DNA from: Loripinus fragilis
Lineage: Eukaryota; Mollusca; Bivalvia; Lucinida; Lucinidae
Direction of reading: 5' to 3'
NCBI GenBank assembly: GCA_964019695.1
Contig: OZ026517.1
Location: forward strand, 74,420,665 to 74,484,664
DNA length: 64,000 nt
Every line of letters begins with the position of its first letter. Within the stretch, counting starts at the first letter, position 1. The notes under the pieces were generated by a model, which saw only the letters and a program-made list of their open reading frames with translations, made no database searches and was not told the DNA's origin. The position numbers and the translations under genes are program-made. This document shows, piece by piece, positions 24,350-35,969 of this stretch.

Positions 24350-25781
24350 GGGGCAAAATGATCCACTTTTTTAAAATATTTTTTTCCTGCTTTTATGACG
24401 GGATATATTTTATTGCTTTTAAATGTATAATACACTGTCAAGTATTAGCTACCATTTGACAGTCAGGGACATAACTTCTATAAGTTAAAAATATATATCA
24501 CTTGAGGAAGTTAAAAGTGTGCCTTTTCAACAATAAAAAAGTGATGCTACAGAAAGTAACTTATTTAAGTTATATCTGAAATTATTTAGGCCAAGGTCAA
24601 ATTGCAAGTTGTCGACAATATAACTTATTCAGGTTAAAAAGTAGCTTATTTTCGGAACTTCAATGACCTCGCGTACTTATTTATAGACGATGTGTACAAA
24701 ATGTTATTGCACAATCGTAAAGTTATGTAATAGGTCTTTCAGATAAAATTATCCACATGGCCGCGAAAATTGCGGTTACTTGGGAATATGAAGATGAAAA
24801 AAAGACACGTTCACTCAAACAGGTTACTTTTGTGTTTGTTGCAAAAAAAAGTTAACTGCTTTAAGTGATATATTTTTAATTTTTGGAGGTTATGCACCTG
24901 ACTGTTTGAGAGAAAGAAAAACAGGCATAAAGTGACATTAGTGCTTGAAATCAAGCATTCAAAATGTGTGGTCAGCTGTATCATTTTGCCCCGTGCACGG
25001 GGCAAAATGATACAGTACACGGGCGGGGCAAAATGATACAGAAAGAATTTTCTCATCTCAGATTCAAATATACAAGACGTAGCACAGAAATAACTATAAA
25101 CACAATTAAACAATTTATAATGCTATATATCGCCACGGAAATATGATTGAACACGAACAGTTTTCTGAATTTTCTGAGTCACATTTGTTACCATTCATGT
25201 TTTATGTTTTGCCACGGGGCAAAATGATACAGTTGACCACCCATTTTTAACATTCTGAAAAATAAAATGGTACTTTTCTGACATAGCAATATCATTTAAT
25301 TTTCTTGTGATAGAAAAAGACAGTTGCGATAAAAAATATCTTGAAAATGCTTTAAAACAGAGTCAAACTAGATTATTTCAGACTGTATCATTTTGCCCCA
25401 ACCACGCTGTATCATTTTGCACCAGTGACCTCTTGTTTACTGTTCCCGTAACAATTCAAAAATATGACACCCAACAATTGTTCTTATTACTTGGAGACAT
25501 ATCAGTATCTATATAGTTCAATTTAAACGATACAATTAAAATATATATCTACCACATTTTTCACATTCATAAAATAACTGATACCTTCGAAATTTACTTA
25601 GGGTGCCTCAAAAGTCAATTGTTTATATAAAAAGCTTAACTTTGCTCTGTTTTGGCTGAGCCTTTCTTATAATATGGCGGATTTCAAAATGTGCATTCAG
25701 TTTGAGTAAGAAACATCATATATGGCATCATCGTTTGAAAAATCGCGCTGTTTCATATTGCCCCATGTATTATTTTGCCCC
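24350..25781. repeat. cluster of nine copies of a 16-mer TGTATCATTTTGCCCC in both orientations
   Basis: Forward copies are at 24977, 25383, 25407, 25748 and 25766; reverse copies are at 24350, 24999, 25025 and 25216, with 0-2 mismatches. One forward/reverse pair forms a perfect 40-bp palindrome at 24976-25015 around GTGCAC. The sequence between copies is not obviously repeated. It does not look like a tandem satellite. Confidence 0.85.
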
Positions 25782-27299
25782 GGTCTTCCCTATACAATCT
25801 TGCCAGATTATTCACTGCTCGCAAGAGAGAAAAAAATCGGGAAAATATGTACTTATACGGTATTTCAAAGCAACGAAGGCTCCGTCGAGTTTTGAAAATG
25901 CGCAGACTCACCTCAGCTTTCACTGCTCGCATTTAGGCCTATAAATAAGACACAATCGGAAGCCTTTGTATTTATCGGCTTATCAACCAAGCACGCCCCT
26001 GCGAGCCTGTGCCAATGCACAGACTCACCAGAGCCATCGCTGCTTAAAATGAGATTCTAATTATACGAGAAGACCTGTTCTGATTTAATAGCCTTGCCAA
26101 GGTCTTCGCTGTTCGCATAAATTAGAAATGCATGTGAAAGAAACCTTTTCCGAAACACCAATTCAAATGCATATATATCGTTAAATGCATTTCAATATCA
26201 ATAACTTTTGGCCAGAAAAATAAGTATGAAAAGTGTTTTCCATTAGTGGATACCTTAAAAACGAAACTTAACCACATGTCATTTGAAAATGTAAGATAAT
26301 TTAATGGCATTGCCAATCATGTTAACGTCTCCTAACACAAACTCAAACCATTGACCATCTTCAGATCTTCTGCTTTTATGACATAACCTTCTATAAATCC
26401 TAAACTTCTTCGAACCGCCCCCTATAACATGTTATATATCATAACATGTTATACTTTTCTTGATGCCCTATATGCATTTATTGCTGATTTAATGCTGGGC
26501 TAGCCTACTGATTGCAAGCCTATTCAATCCCTGATTGTAATGACAAGAACATGCAGTGCTAGGAGTTTGAGGCTTCAAACAATTATTCAAATATCTGCAG
26601 CTGGGGATGATGAGTAGATATCTGGTTGTTCAGAAGTAAAAAAAAACTTCATTTTATCCTCCTCAAGTACATATACATGTATTACTCACAATAACCTATC
26701 AAAGATTGAACAACGCCGTTTATAACATGTAACACATGTTATAGTTTTTTTTGTTAAGATATTTTTGCCCACGTCACGGATATAAAAAAAACAATGGGCC
26801 AGTGATTAGTTGATAATCTCAATGCATAATCTCGTTGCCCGTCGTGAGAGGAATACACATCAAAACATTGCGATAACTTGTAGCACGGTGCACAGGGTAC
26901 GTATCGATATTTTTCTTAATTAATTTTAATTATATGTATAGATTGAAGGTATATTTTGCTTGGTTTATGTTGAAAATTCAAATTGTAGAAAATAATTCCT
27001 CAGATTTCCTTTCCTTTTGAAAAACAAAATTTGTTCGTTTTATAAGATTTCTCTCCAGCTAAAATTGCCTGTTCTATTGTTTTTTTTTATTTAACGTACA
27101 GCGTTAGTTTCGATCATATTGACCGCCTGGCATTGGCATTATTGATCTAAACGCCTATGCAATTATGTCAATTAAACCTTTTTTATAAATAAAGAGATGT
27201 TTGCATTCTTATTTTTTCTGTAAAGGAATGGTTCATGCATCCATTTTTATGAGTTTGACGGTCTAAAATTCAATATTTGTTTCCATGAATTTGACTGGC
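25782..27299. other. non-coding stretch
   Basis: Words of the type CACTGCTCGCA / CAGACTCACC recur loosely at 25816-26110. The inverted pair TATAACATGTTATA occurs near 26422 and 26442. No gene recognised. Confidence 0.45.
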
Positions 27300-27535
27300 G
27301 CCATGAAACTGGTTAAAGCCCTCCAGGTTTTTTCTGACGTACATCTTTTGTTGATCATTTTTGTCATGTTTTCTTGTCCACTGCAGCCTTGTGGTCACCT
27401 GCTTGGAAATGGCTGACCTCTTGGCTCCCTTTCATGTGATGTATTATTGTGTCACTTTCCCGTGTGGTGTCCTTGGTCAGGTGTGGTACTTGATTGTATC
27501 GATTCTTATCCTTGCCTCCTTACTTACTTTAAATG
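27300..27535 (+). mobile_element. retroelement 3'-end family, copy D
   Basis: The inverse of the 3' UTR blocks of copy B, e.g. GTCACTTTCCCGTGTGG and CTTGATTGTATCGATTCT, ending in CTTACTTACTTT. The TTAC-type tail at 27521-27533 fixes the 3' end of the family. Confidence 0.75.
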
Positions 27536-27575
27536 GTAGCAATTGGTAGTTAGTTGTGGTGTGGCTGTCTGAGTC

Positions 27576-27801
27576 ATGCGCGGGTCCAGGGTTTTGTCAG
27601 GGGGGTCCAACTTTCTTATTTGGTGTGATCCAAATAAATGTATCACTAAAAGTGGACCATCATCGGTCCGCCAGCGAAATGATGATGACCCAGCATTGAA
27701 TACTGGCTTGGTAACTTTATGATTTACAGGAGATCCGCACCATTAAATTGCTAAGAACCATAAGGGGGTTTGGACACTCTACCCTCTCTGGTTCCGCGCA
27801 T
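27576..27801. mobile_element. ~226-bp MITE-like element, copy 2
   Basis: The termini ATGCGCGGGTCCAG and CTGGTTCCGCGCAT match those of the element at 11029-11288. The interior again has GGGGGGTCC and GGTCC words. Confidence 0.6.
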
Positions 27802-28010
27802 AATCTGTGTTCCTCACGGTGCCATGAAAACACAGTGATCAGCGGTCTGTGGTTCTGGCATTACCTGGTCATACTCACCTTTTTTTATTCAGAATGTTCT
27901 TAATATTGTCCATAAACTAATTTCAATGCAAACGCTTTGTCCAGCATGTTCAGCGAGGTAACCATGATACATTACAGATGTGAAGGGATTACCCTAGCAA
28001 ACCCATGTCG

Positions 28011-28012
<2 letters not shown>

Positions 28013-28041
<29 letters not shown>

Positions 28042-28074
28042 GTCTGTCTGTGTGTGTGTGTCTCTCTCTCTCTC

Positions 28075-28105
<31 letters not shown>

Positions 28106-28110
28106 TTCTC

Positions 28111-28153
<43 letters not shown>

Positions 28154-28198
28154 GTATGGCTGTCTGTCTCTCTCGCTTTCTCTCTCTCTCTCTCTCAT
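28013..28198. repeat. (TC)n/(TGTC)n microsatellite
   Basis: A pyrimidine-rich mixture of TC and TGTC/TGTG units. It generates spurious open frames on both strands. Confidence 0.95.
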
Positions 28199-28291
28199 AG
28201 GAAATATCCGGCTATGGTATTGACAGTGTTATTGAGATCGAATGTCACAAGCTTCGGCGTCCGTCCTAGTTTACAAATTGACCAGTTGAAA

Positions 28292-28538
28292 TTAACCCTT
28301 AAAGCGCCAAGAAAAAAATGCATCTGAAAATGTCGTCTGCTGAAGTCGTCTGCTGCAAATAATTGCCTAACATTACTGACGAATAAAGTATAGAAGGAAA
28401 CAGCATGGACCCAGAACAGACCGCTCCTATAGCAGCAGTCTGATCCCGGTCCACATTGTTTGCCATTGAGGCTTCTTAACATTTCAGCAGACGAGAAAAG
28501 CAGACGACTTTTGTTGCAATTGGCGCTTTAAGGGTTAA
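28292..28538. mobile_element. MITE with TTAA ends, family 'AAAGCGCCAA', copy 1
   Basis: TTAACCCTTAAAGCGCCAA at the left is closed by TTGGCGCTTTAAGGGTTAA at the right. Sub-terminal GTCGTCTGCTG words appear in direct and inverted form. The family recurs at 34833-35057, 40849-41045 and, more distantly, 57801-58014. The TTAA ends suggest a piggyBac-like target. Confidence 0.8.
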
Positions 28539-28574
28539 AATAAACAAAATGATCCCAAGATATTGAAAATGGAG

Positions 28575-28685
28575 TTCCCCTAATGCACTTCATTCGCTTA
28601 ACTTACGAAAAGACAACCAAACAACTTCAATAATTTTAAAATTACATTTATGAAATTGGTAAGGAGCACTTGGAAAGTCGACTGA
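28575..28685. repeat. 111-bp direct repeat, unit 1
   Basis: Nearly identical, with about 4 mismatches, to 28991-29101. It begins TTCCCCTAATGCACTTC and ends GTCGACTGA. Confidence 0.9.
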
Positions 28686-28840
28686 TGTATACATGTAACA
28701 CTGAAAGTCCAATACAAGCTTTACTATACATCTTTGCTTTTAGGTATTAGCCAGCCAATATAGTATTAATATGTAACTTAAATTATAGTAGCCTTCATAT
28801 TATTTCGAGTCAGACCAACACTCCATTAATTCTCGTTTTA

Positions 28841-28986
28841 TAAAAATCAATGCGTACTTGACTGTCGAACTGTCCAAAGCTCAGCAAATCTCACGTGCGT
28901 TCACTGCTAGCGCCGCCTGATGCTTATTTCGATTACTCAGGAGTAATTAATTTTCTTCTAATTCATAAACTCAAACGAAGAAAATT
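28841..28986. repeat. ~146-bp direct repeat, unit 1 (partner at 32397-32553)
   Basis: Starts TAAAAATCAATGCGTACTTG and ends near CAAACGAAGAAAA. The partner differs mainly by a 13-base insertion, so the two are recent duplicates 3.5 kb apart. Confidence 0.9.
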
Positions 28987-28990
28987 ACAT

Positions 28991-29101
28991 TTCCCCTAAT
29001 GCACTTCTTTCGCTTAACTTACGAAAAGACAACCAAACAATTTCAATAATTTCAAAATTACATTTATGAAATTGGTAAGGAGCACTTGGACAGTCGACTG
29101 A
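28991..29101. repeat. 111-bp direct repeat, unit 2
   Basis: Second copy of the 28575-28685 unit. It directly abuts the end of the 28841-28986 repeat, so the area is a local mosaic duplication. Confidence 0.9.
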
Positions 29102-29212
29102 ACATAAAAGAACGGGGGTATAAATTTTAATCCTGGTCTTACACCAGCGGAACTCAAGTTCTGGCTCGAAATAACTTCTGGTACTATTGCAAATTCTTTC
29201 TCTATTAACCTG

Positions 29213-29419
29213 CTAATATAAGAAGCGTTCTTCAAACGTATTTGTTATTGTATACACATTTAAAGTCCTTGATTCAGAAAAGCTCATATCCATCTTGAAT
29301 TGAACAGTCATGCCATCTTTATTTTCCCGGACTACATTAATTTTCTGTAGAACTTCTGGGAGTAGGTGTACGGTGCCAGCCAAAACCTCAGGTAGCTACC
29401 GAACTTTTTCAGAATTAAC
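29213..29419 (-). pseudogene. exon-like, probably broken coding segment
   Basis: On the minus strand a strong acceptor (TGTGTATTCTTTCAG) ends at 29420. Shortly after, a frame of 60 codons (29395-29216) runs without stop in AT-rich DNA and has a protein-like composition (LPEVLAGTVHLLPEVLQKIN.., DGMTVQFKMDMSF..). A TAG lies in the same frame 7 codons after the acceptor. From about 29235 the neighbouring frame continues plausibly (..ISRLIEKEFAIVPEVISSQ..). This fits an exon damaged by one stop and one frameshift. The pattern is faintly SEA-domain-like, but I do not assign a family. Confidence 0.25.
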
Positions 29420-29749
29420 CTGAAAGAATACACATACAAACGATATTTGCAATAAAATGTTACAATAAATTTCTACTAAGAATAATGAGGGGGAGTGGAT
29501 ATGGGTGCCGATGTGATACTCCTATCCCACTTATCTTCCCGTGATACAACTTGCAAAAATTAATATCAATTTGAAAAACATGAGTAAACGTCCACGTATG
29601 CATACAAATACACATAAATATTTGTGTGTTTCTATGCATATATGCCAGCATATATGCACATGTTTGGAAGACCAATGATTCAAATCCTATTTCAGATTCA
29701 ATATAATATTCATCTATTCATTATACTTTTTTGTGATCAATTTAATTTA

Positions 29750-31400
29750 GCACCAGAAGCTATGTTACATATGACTTCCATCAATATAATACCTCCCATC
29801 TGCGATACCACTAATATACTAAAGCAATACTGCTTTTCATAATTTCCAGCTGATACCAGCATATTATACTTTTTTAGCATTTAGCATAAGATGCTAGGTT
29901 ACATTTTACATTCATACATATATGTCCATCAATATAAATACCTCTCATCTGCGATACCGCTGATCGACCAGAGCAATACTGCTTTTCATAATTTCCAGCT
30001 GATACCAGCATATTTCTTCTTTTAGCATTGAACATCAGATGCTAGGTTACATATGACATTCATAAATACATGTGCATCAATACAAATATCTCCGATCTGC
30101 GATACCGCTGATCGACTAGAGCAATACTGCTTTCATAATTTCCAGCTGATACCAGGATCATTCTTTTTTCGTTTCTTTTTTTTTCTTTTTCTTTTTTTTT
30201 TTTTTTACCTTTTATTATCTTTTTTGTGTGTTCTTTTTTTTCTTTGTTACTTGTTCTTTTTTTCTGTTTTTCTTTTATCGAAGCACTATACAACTATATG
30301 AATAAATCAAATGAATTTAATTTCTAAGCAGGCAAACATAATTTAATAAAGCCCTTCGTTTGCAATACCGCACATATATCTACTATAGCAATACTGCTGT
30401 TCATAATACCAGGCTGCAACCAGTATAAATCAAGAGGCTATAAACCCTTACTGTGGAATCATTATGGTTGAATCAAATCAAGTGAACTCTTAAACATGAA
30501 AACATGTTATCAACCAACCTTGAGTTTGCAATACTGCACATTTGCATCTATTAAAGCAATACAACTTTTCATAATTTCATGTTTAGACCAGCGTAAATCA
30601 AAGGATTATGCTACTATGTGGCTGAATTTAATCAGTTTAACTCTTTTGTAGGCCACATGTTATCATCCAGCTTTATGATTGCAATACCGCACACCTATTT
30701 CTACTAGAGCAATACTGATGTTCATAATACCAGGCTGAAACCAGCATAAATCAAGGGACTATAAAACCTTTAGGTTGAATCAAATCAATTGAACTCTTAA
30801 ACAAGCAAACATGTTATTATATCATCTAAAGCAATACTAATCAAAATACTATGATATCTTACGTTTGAATCGAATAAACTTAACTCTTAAGCAGACATAC
30901 GTGATATCATCCTGGCCCATCTTGCTTTACCGCACATCTATATACTGCTGTTCAAACGTACAAAGATACCTTACGACTGAACAAAATGAATTGCACGGTA
31001 AAGCAGACCAGCATGTTATCATCTAGTCCTATGTTTTTGCGATACCGAAAAGCTGCATGTACATCTACTAATGCAATACTAATGCTTAAATTTTCCAACT
31101 GAAACCAATATAAATCTAAGTACTTTGATAAACTTCGTTTGAAACAAATTGCAGACAAACCTGTGAGCATCTAGCCATGTGTTTGCGATTTCGTACATAT
31201 ATATCTAATAGAGCAATATTTCCAGCTATAACTAGGAAAAGCAAACGACTGATACTTATACTGGTCAAATCAAATCAATAGAACTCTTAAGCAGACAAAC
31301 ACGTGTTATCATTCAACCCAACCTTGTGTTTACATGTACTAGGGCAATACTGCTTTTTGAACCAGCATAAATCAAAGGATTATGCGACTATATGGTTGAA
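29750..31400. repeat. degenerate tandem array, ~150-bp units, ~11 copies
   Basis: The word set TTTGCGATACCGC / AGAGCAATACTGCTnTTCATAA / CCAGCTGATACCAGCATAAATC recurs near 29795, 29945, 30092, 30360, 30523, 30680, 30820, 30925, 31038, 31183 and 31325. The spacing of 105-270 bases includes a T-rich insertion at 30163-30262. Units have diverged strongly from one another. Confidence 0.8.
30163..30262. repeat. T-rich low-complexity run
   Basis: TTCTTTTT-type sequence inside the tandem array. Open frames here are artefacts of composition. Confidence 0.9.
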
Positions 31401-31408
31401 TTAAATCA

Positions 31409-31674
31409 TTCGCGCTGTATTAAATTCCGCTTATATTAGATGCCAATACGTGCTTAAGATTATGCCAATCAGCACAGAAACAGATCAGAATAAGAGTTCG
31501 CGCTGTAACGAATTCCGCTCATATTAGATGCCATGACGTATTTCAGATTATGCCAATCAGCATAGACCAAGATCAGAAAGCGCATTCAAGCTGTAGCATA
31601 ATTCGCCTCATATTAGGTGCCCATACGTTTTTCAGATTATGTCATTCACCACAAATCAAAACCTAAATCGCACT
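31409..31674. repeat. tandem repeat, 88-bp period, 3 copies
   Basis: Units starting TTCnnGCTGTA at 31409, 31497 and 31585 (a partial fourth at 31675) share ATATTAGrTGCC, ATACGT..TCAGATTATG and CAATCAGCA. Confidence 0.9.
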
Positions 31675-31679
31675 TTCGC

Positions 31680-32396
31680 TGTACCTGCCTCGCCAAGTGT
31701 TCTTATTTTTATAACCAGTCACATACAGTATCAACCCAGATCAGATTGCTATACAGCCCGATCTGGGTCCACATTTTCAGATCTTAGAATAATGACTATG
31801 TTCTATAATGTAAGATAGCTCAATAACAATTTTCACTGAGCCCTTTATAGCTAGGCGTTTGACCGCTTTTATGCCCTGTTTGTCTCCATAACACTCGTTA
31901 GTAAAACGTGAATAATCATTATACTTATCTTTCAAAAAATTGCCATCTATCTACACACCAGTACAGCTGCCCCACTGAACACTGTTCCAGTGAACACCGG
32001 TAACCGCCTCACTTCCCGAGTCGCCTCAGATGTTGGTCGTGTGATAGAACAAAACCATCCTGTAGTGTGAATACTCGCCCCAGGAAAAACATGGACCTAG
32101 AGCAGGTGACATCCCGAACATGGATTGCTAAGCGATTTGCAACTGCAGCATGATATGGGCGGGCACCGTTAGCCGTTTCTGTTTTAATGGCCCGTACTGT
32201 CTTCTACAATGTCTTCTAGCCACCATTGGAAAAATCAGCAATCCAAAATCAGTGAAACCTCAGGCTCTTTGCAAAAGCTAAGTTTGTCGTTGGTTGTGGT
32301 TAAGATACACTGCTTGACAATGTCAGCTAAATCTACTAAAGATAGTCACACGTATCACGCCCAGATACATGTCAATTCTAGTTGCTAAAACCGGTT
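31680..32396. other. non-coding stretch
   Basis: A small hairpin CCCAGATC..GATCTGGG lies at 31736-31768. No exon or repeat family was recognised in the rest. Confidence 0.4.
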
Positions 32397-32553
32397 TAAA
32401 AATCAATGCGTACTTGACTGTCGAACTGTCCAAAGCTGAATGCCTTCAATCAGCAAATCTCACGTGCGTTCACTGCTAGCGCCGCCTGGCGCTTATTTCG
32501 ATTACTCAGGAGAAATTAATTTTCTTCTAATTCATAAACTCAAACGAAGAAAA
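32397..32553. repeat. ~157-bp direct repeat, unit 2
   Basis: Partner of 28841-28986, sharing for example CTCACGTGCGTTCACTGC and TTTCGATTACTCAGGAG. Carries a 13-base insertion relative to unit 1. Confidence 0.9.
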
Positions 32554-33369
32554 ATAAATTTATCCAACCGAGAAATATCAGAACGTCCATTCAGATTAAT
32601 TGGGTTACATTTTATGAGTGCGTACAATGCAATTTCGTACCAATTATCTTTGATAAATGATCATCAATATTATAGCTTTACAACATGCGCAGATTCAGAT
32701 GGAACAGGGGTCCCTCCTTAAAAATCACAAAAAAACATAGGGTTTCTTAGCAATACTGGTCCGGATCAATAGCAACTATTTCCGTATACCTAGGAAAGTA
32801 GAAAAATGACTGGCATTAATTTTAATAGAAGCTTAACTCATGCACGCATGGTATAGCATTGGTATGCCGCTTTGCTTAATCTTATTTTTAAATTATTTTT
32901 AAATTCTTTTCACCAAAACTTTTTTAAGGTTCATTCAAAAGTAGAATAAATACACTGAAAGGGGAGTAAAGTAAATGAAGTTATCGACTTTTTTCTTTGG
33001 CAAAATGTACTGAATGGGGGATCAGTTTACATTGCTTGCCTAAGCAACGATACTCAAATATAGACATTCATGTTTAAATACAAAAAAAAACTTGGTATGC
33101 GCCTTTAAAGGCGTCAAACCTGTTTACACACGAATAGCGCATTGTATATTTAAAACTGTATCATGACTAGCCTAAGCATTGTTTTTGAAGAATGAAATCT
33201 CCCAGCCACTTGAAAAGTAAAATTCTTTCTTTTAGCAGCTTATTATGACATTTTTAGTTTGGGCAGCCAAAAATAGGTGTAATCCATTTTTGCCTTATGG
33301 ATTTTTACATCATTATAAATTGGTAGAATCCATTTCGAATTGAAGGACTGGTTGGCTAGTATTTTATTT
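32554..33369. other. non-coding stretch
   Basis: AT-rich; nothing recognised. Confidence 0.45.
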
Positions 33370-33435
33370 CAAACAGTGAGGACCCTGATGAAATGCCGCA
33401 AAGTGCGGCATTTTATCAGGGTCTACACTGTTTGC
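33370..33435. repeat. long hairpin, ~31-bp stem
   Basis: CAAACAGTG..GACCCTGATGAAATGCCGCA, a 3-base loop, then the inverse. It belongs to the dispersed hairpin repeat also present at 39307-39490 and, diverged, inside both LTRs at 43749-44735 and 55557-56543. Confidence 0.9.
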
Positions 33436-33884
33436 TTTTACACAAGAAAGAAATACAATAATTGTTCGCGAAATTAAAACCAGTGACCAATTTTAAATGT
33501 ATGCAATTGAGCATTATGACTAGATTTGTGTAGCTTTTTTGGAAATGTCCATTAGTGGACATGTATACAGTAAAAATATTGATCAACACTCGTTTGAGTC
33601 ATGCTGGTTTGCTCGATGATTTGATAAGAAGTAAATAATGCAGATTTCCTTTTTGAAATTTTAGATGTTACTTAAAGTGTTTACTAAGCTCGTCAATCTG
33701 TTGATATATCAATACATCACATTTGAAGCACGATCGGGTCAACCCATCTCAGTGCCGTTGACCGCATATTAGAATACATGTTTATGATTTAAGGTTTTGC
33801 TTTAAGAAAATAAAACATGTTCCTATGGCTTGTTACATGCGTTTTATAAATATCTGCTTAAAGAGTTATTATACAAAGTAAGTA

Positions 33885-33980
33885 AGGGTGCAAAGATCAG
33901 GAATCGATACAATCAAGTAGCACACCTGGCCCAGGATACCAATAGGAAAGTGACAAACTCACAGTTAGACACCACAACCC
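33885..33980 (-). mobile_element. retroelement 3'-end family, copy E (very short)
   Basis: Only the last ~95 bases of the 3' UTR plus the GTAAGTAAG tail remain. The sequence CAAAGATCAGGAATCGATAC is identical to copy B. Confidence 0.8.
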
Positions 33981-34045
33981 ATTATAATATACAAAATATG
34001 ATATCATTGTATTTAGTTCTACATGTAGTATGCTGCACGTACACG

Positions 34046-34150
34046 TAATAGTTATACCATATGTTGTCTGCCTGTACGTAGAGATAATCCACTCCCGTTA
34101 GCGAGTGGATTATCTTACGTGCATGTGGACAAACATGGTATAACTATTTT
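34046..34150. repeat. foldback, ~48-bp arms
   Basis: AATAGTTATACCATATGTTG and GATAATCCACTC are followed, after CCGTTAGC, by their inverses ending TATAACTATT. Confidence 0.8.
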
Positions 34151-34334
34151 ATACCACATACAATGTACATCAGTGTAGACCTTGCACATCACGAGATATT
34201 TCGTGCTTAAATTGGTAAGCGGGGTATACAACCAGGCAAGTACCAGCTTAGCAAAAGGATAGTTCATCAAATCAAATTTGGTTGTAAGCAATATCGCACG
34301 CCTGTTTGTGGCGACCTTTAAACAAATAAAGGTA

Positions 34335-34833
34335 AAGGGGACGGCAACCCTCATGGTTACTATGTTTTATATGAATGACCTCAATAAACCATGAATTTTG
34401 ATAACAGTTTCATCTAAATTGGTTGAAAAACTAAGAAGTTGTAGGCGTTTGAATATTTGCAAATGGAAGCGGCCATATTGTAGGCTTAGTGACGTCACAC
34501 AGCCTAATTAAATATGCGTAATCAAAATAAAAGACAGACCAATGGATTGCTTGCAATTATCTTTAATAAAACATTTTCCTTATGAATAAAGCTGCATATC
34601 TGCTGAAACACAGATGCTGTGATAGTATTGATAACTAAAAATTAAGCAAATGAAAAAATTCTGAAAACTAATTAAATATTCAAAATGGTGGCTAAATGTT
34701 GGCCATATTGAATTCTTTAAATGCTCATAACTTCCCCAATTCTCAACCGATTTTGATGATACTTGTATCAAAATTCATGGTTCATAGAGCTCTTTCTAAT
34801 AAAACATACTTATTATAGGGTTGCTGTCCCCTT
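34335..34833. mobile_element. ~500-bp MITE, copy 2
   Basis: Same element as 20529-21038 in the opposite orientation, with termini AAGGGGACGGCAACCCT and AGGGTTGCTGTCCCCTT. TA lies on both sides. Confidence 0.85.
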
Positions 34834-35057
34834 TAACTTTAAAGCGCCAAGAAAAATGCGCCTGGAAATGACAAGCTGAAGTCGTGTGCTGCAGTTTGAT
34901 GCTACTGCCGAATTTAACCAGACTGCACATAATAAAATTATATATGCAGTAGGAGCAGTCTGATGTGAATCCACACTGTTGTCATAGAGCTTCTTAAACA
35001 TTTCAGCAGTCGAGAAAATCAGACGACTTATGCTGCGATTGGCGCTTTAATGGTTAA
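34833..35057. mobile_element. MITE family 'AAAGCGCCAA', copy 2
   Basis: TTAACTTTAAAGCGCCAA at the left and TTGGCGCTTTAATGGTTAA at the right. The left TTAA (34833-34836) is shared with the right edge of the preceding MITE, so the two lie back to back. Confidence 0.8.
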
Positions 35058-35969
35058 TGGGACTCGGGTGATCAGTGTCGCTATGCTCAGTTCAATGTTT
35101 ACCCGTTTTTGTTTTGCATTCAATTTGACGCAATGAAAAAATCTCGTTATTCTATAAAGCAATAATCGATGATGAAGTGCGACGGAATCAGTCAAACGTT
35201 AAGTAAAAATAGAACGGAACAGAACAGAATCGAGAAAAAAAAACTTTACCCATAGCACACAGAAAACTTATGCCTGCTAAATAGAGAAACCAATCAGACA
35301 ATCCTCGCACCGTATAGGCGGCAATCGAAAACGTTCATACTATCCACGAACGTACATGTAGATAAAAATCCCTAGAAACAAAGTTTTCGATAGCAATGTG
35401 TCGCCTGACTGGCGACAAATGGCAATCGAAAACACTGTTCTAGCGAATTTTGATCCGCGTTCGTTGGTTGTTAAGAGCGTTTTCGATATCCGCCTACCTT
35501 GTGTGATCCTCGTAATAGCACGCCATGGTTGAAAATTTTCAGGTCTCGAGTTTGTAAGAATGTTTAATGCTCAACTCAACTGAGTATGAAATTTCAACTG
35601 CTCATAAAACTAAAATAATGATAATAAAAAAAACCTTGCTTTTAAACTCTCATATGTTGTATTTTACATGCTAATATGTGTTAAAATACCAAACATATTT
35701 GGCTTTTTAACATTATGAGCATGACACATTTCACTCTCAGTTGACTTTAGCATGAAAAAAGTTTTATAACCTCGGGACCAGCTTTATTCCGAAATGTAGG
35801 GGTTTTAGGCAGCTACATTTATCTTCTATTCGGCAGATTATAACCATGGCGATAACGTGTCTGAATCCGTACATATGTCTTGTAAGTGAGAACATGCTAT
35901 GTAAGGCCACTTTCTTAAACTTGCTATAAGCACGGCTACCAATCGATCAAATGCTCAATAACTGCTCTT
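35058..35969. other. non-coding stretch with a weak inverted repeat
   Basis: TAGGCGGCAATCGAAAACG at about 35315 is loosely inverted near 35480-35498 (CGTTTTCGATATCCGCCTA), possibly a ~185-bp MITE. No gene seen. Confidence 0.4.

Noticed and set aside
24976..25041. Rho-independent terminators from GC-rich palindromes
   Set aside because: Eukaryotic context, no T-run, and the same 16-mer is scattered in both orientations.
27937..28327. Overlapping Ser/Leu and Arg/Glu-rich frames
   Set aside because: They come from the (TC)n/(TGTC)n tract, open in several frames on both strands.
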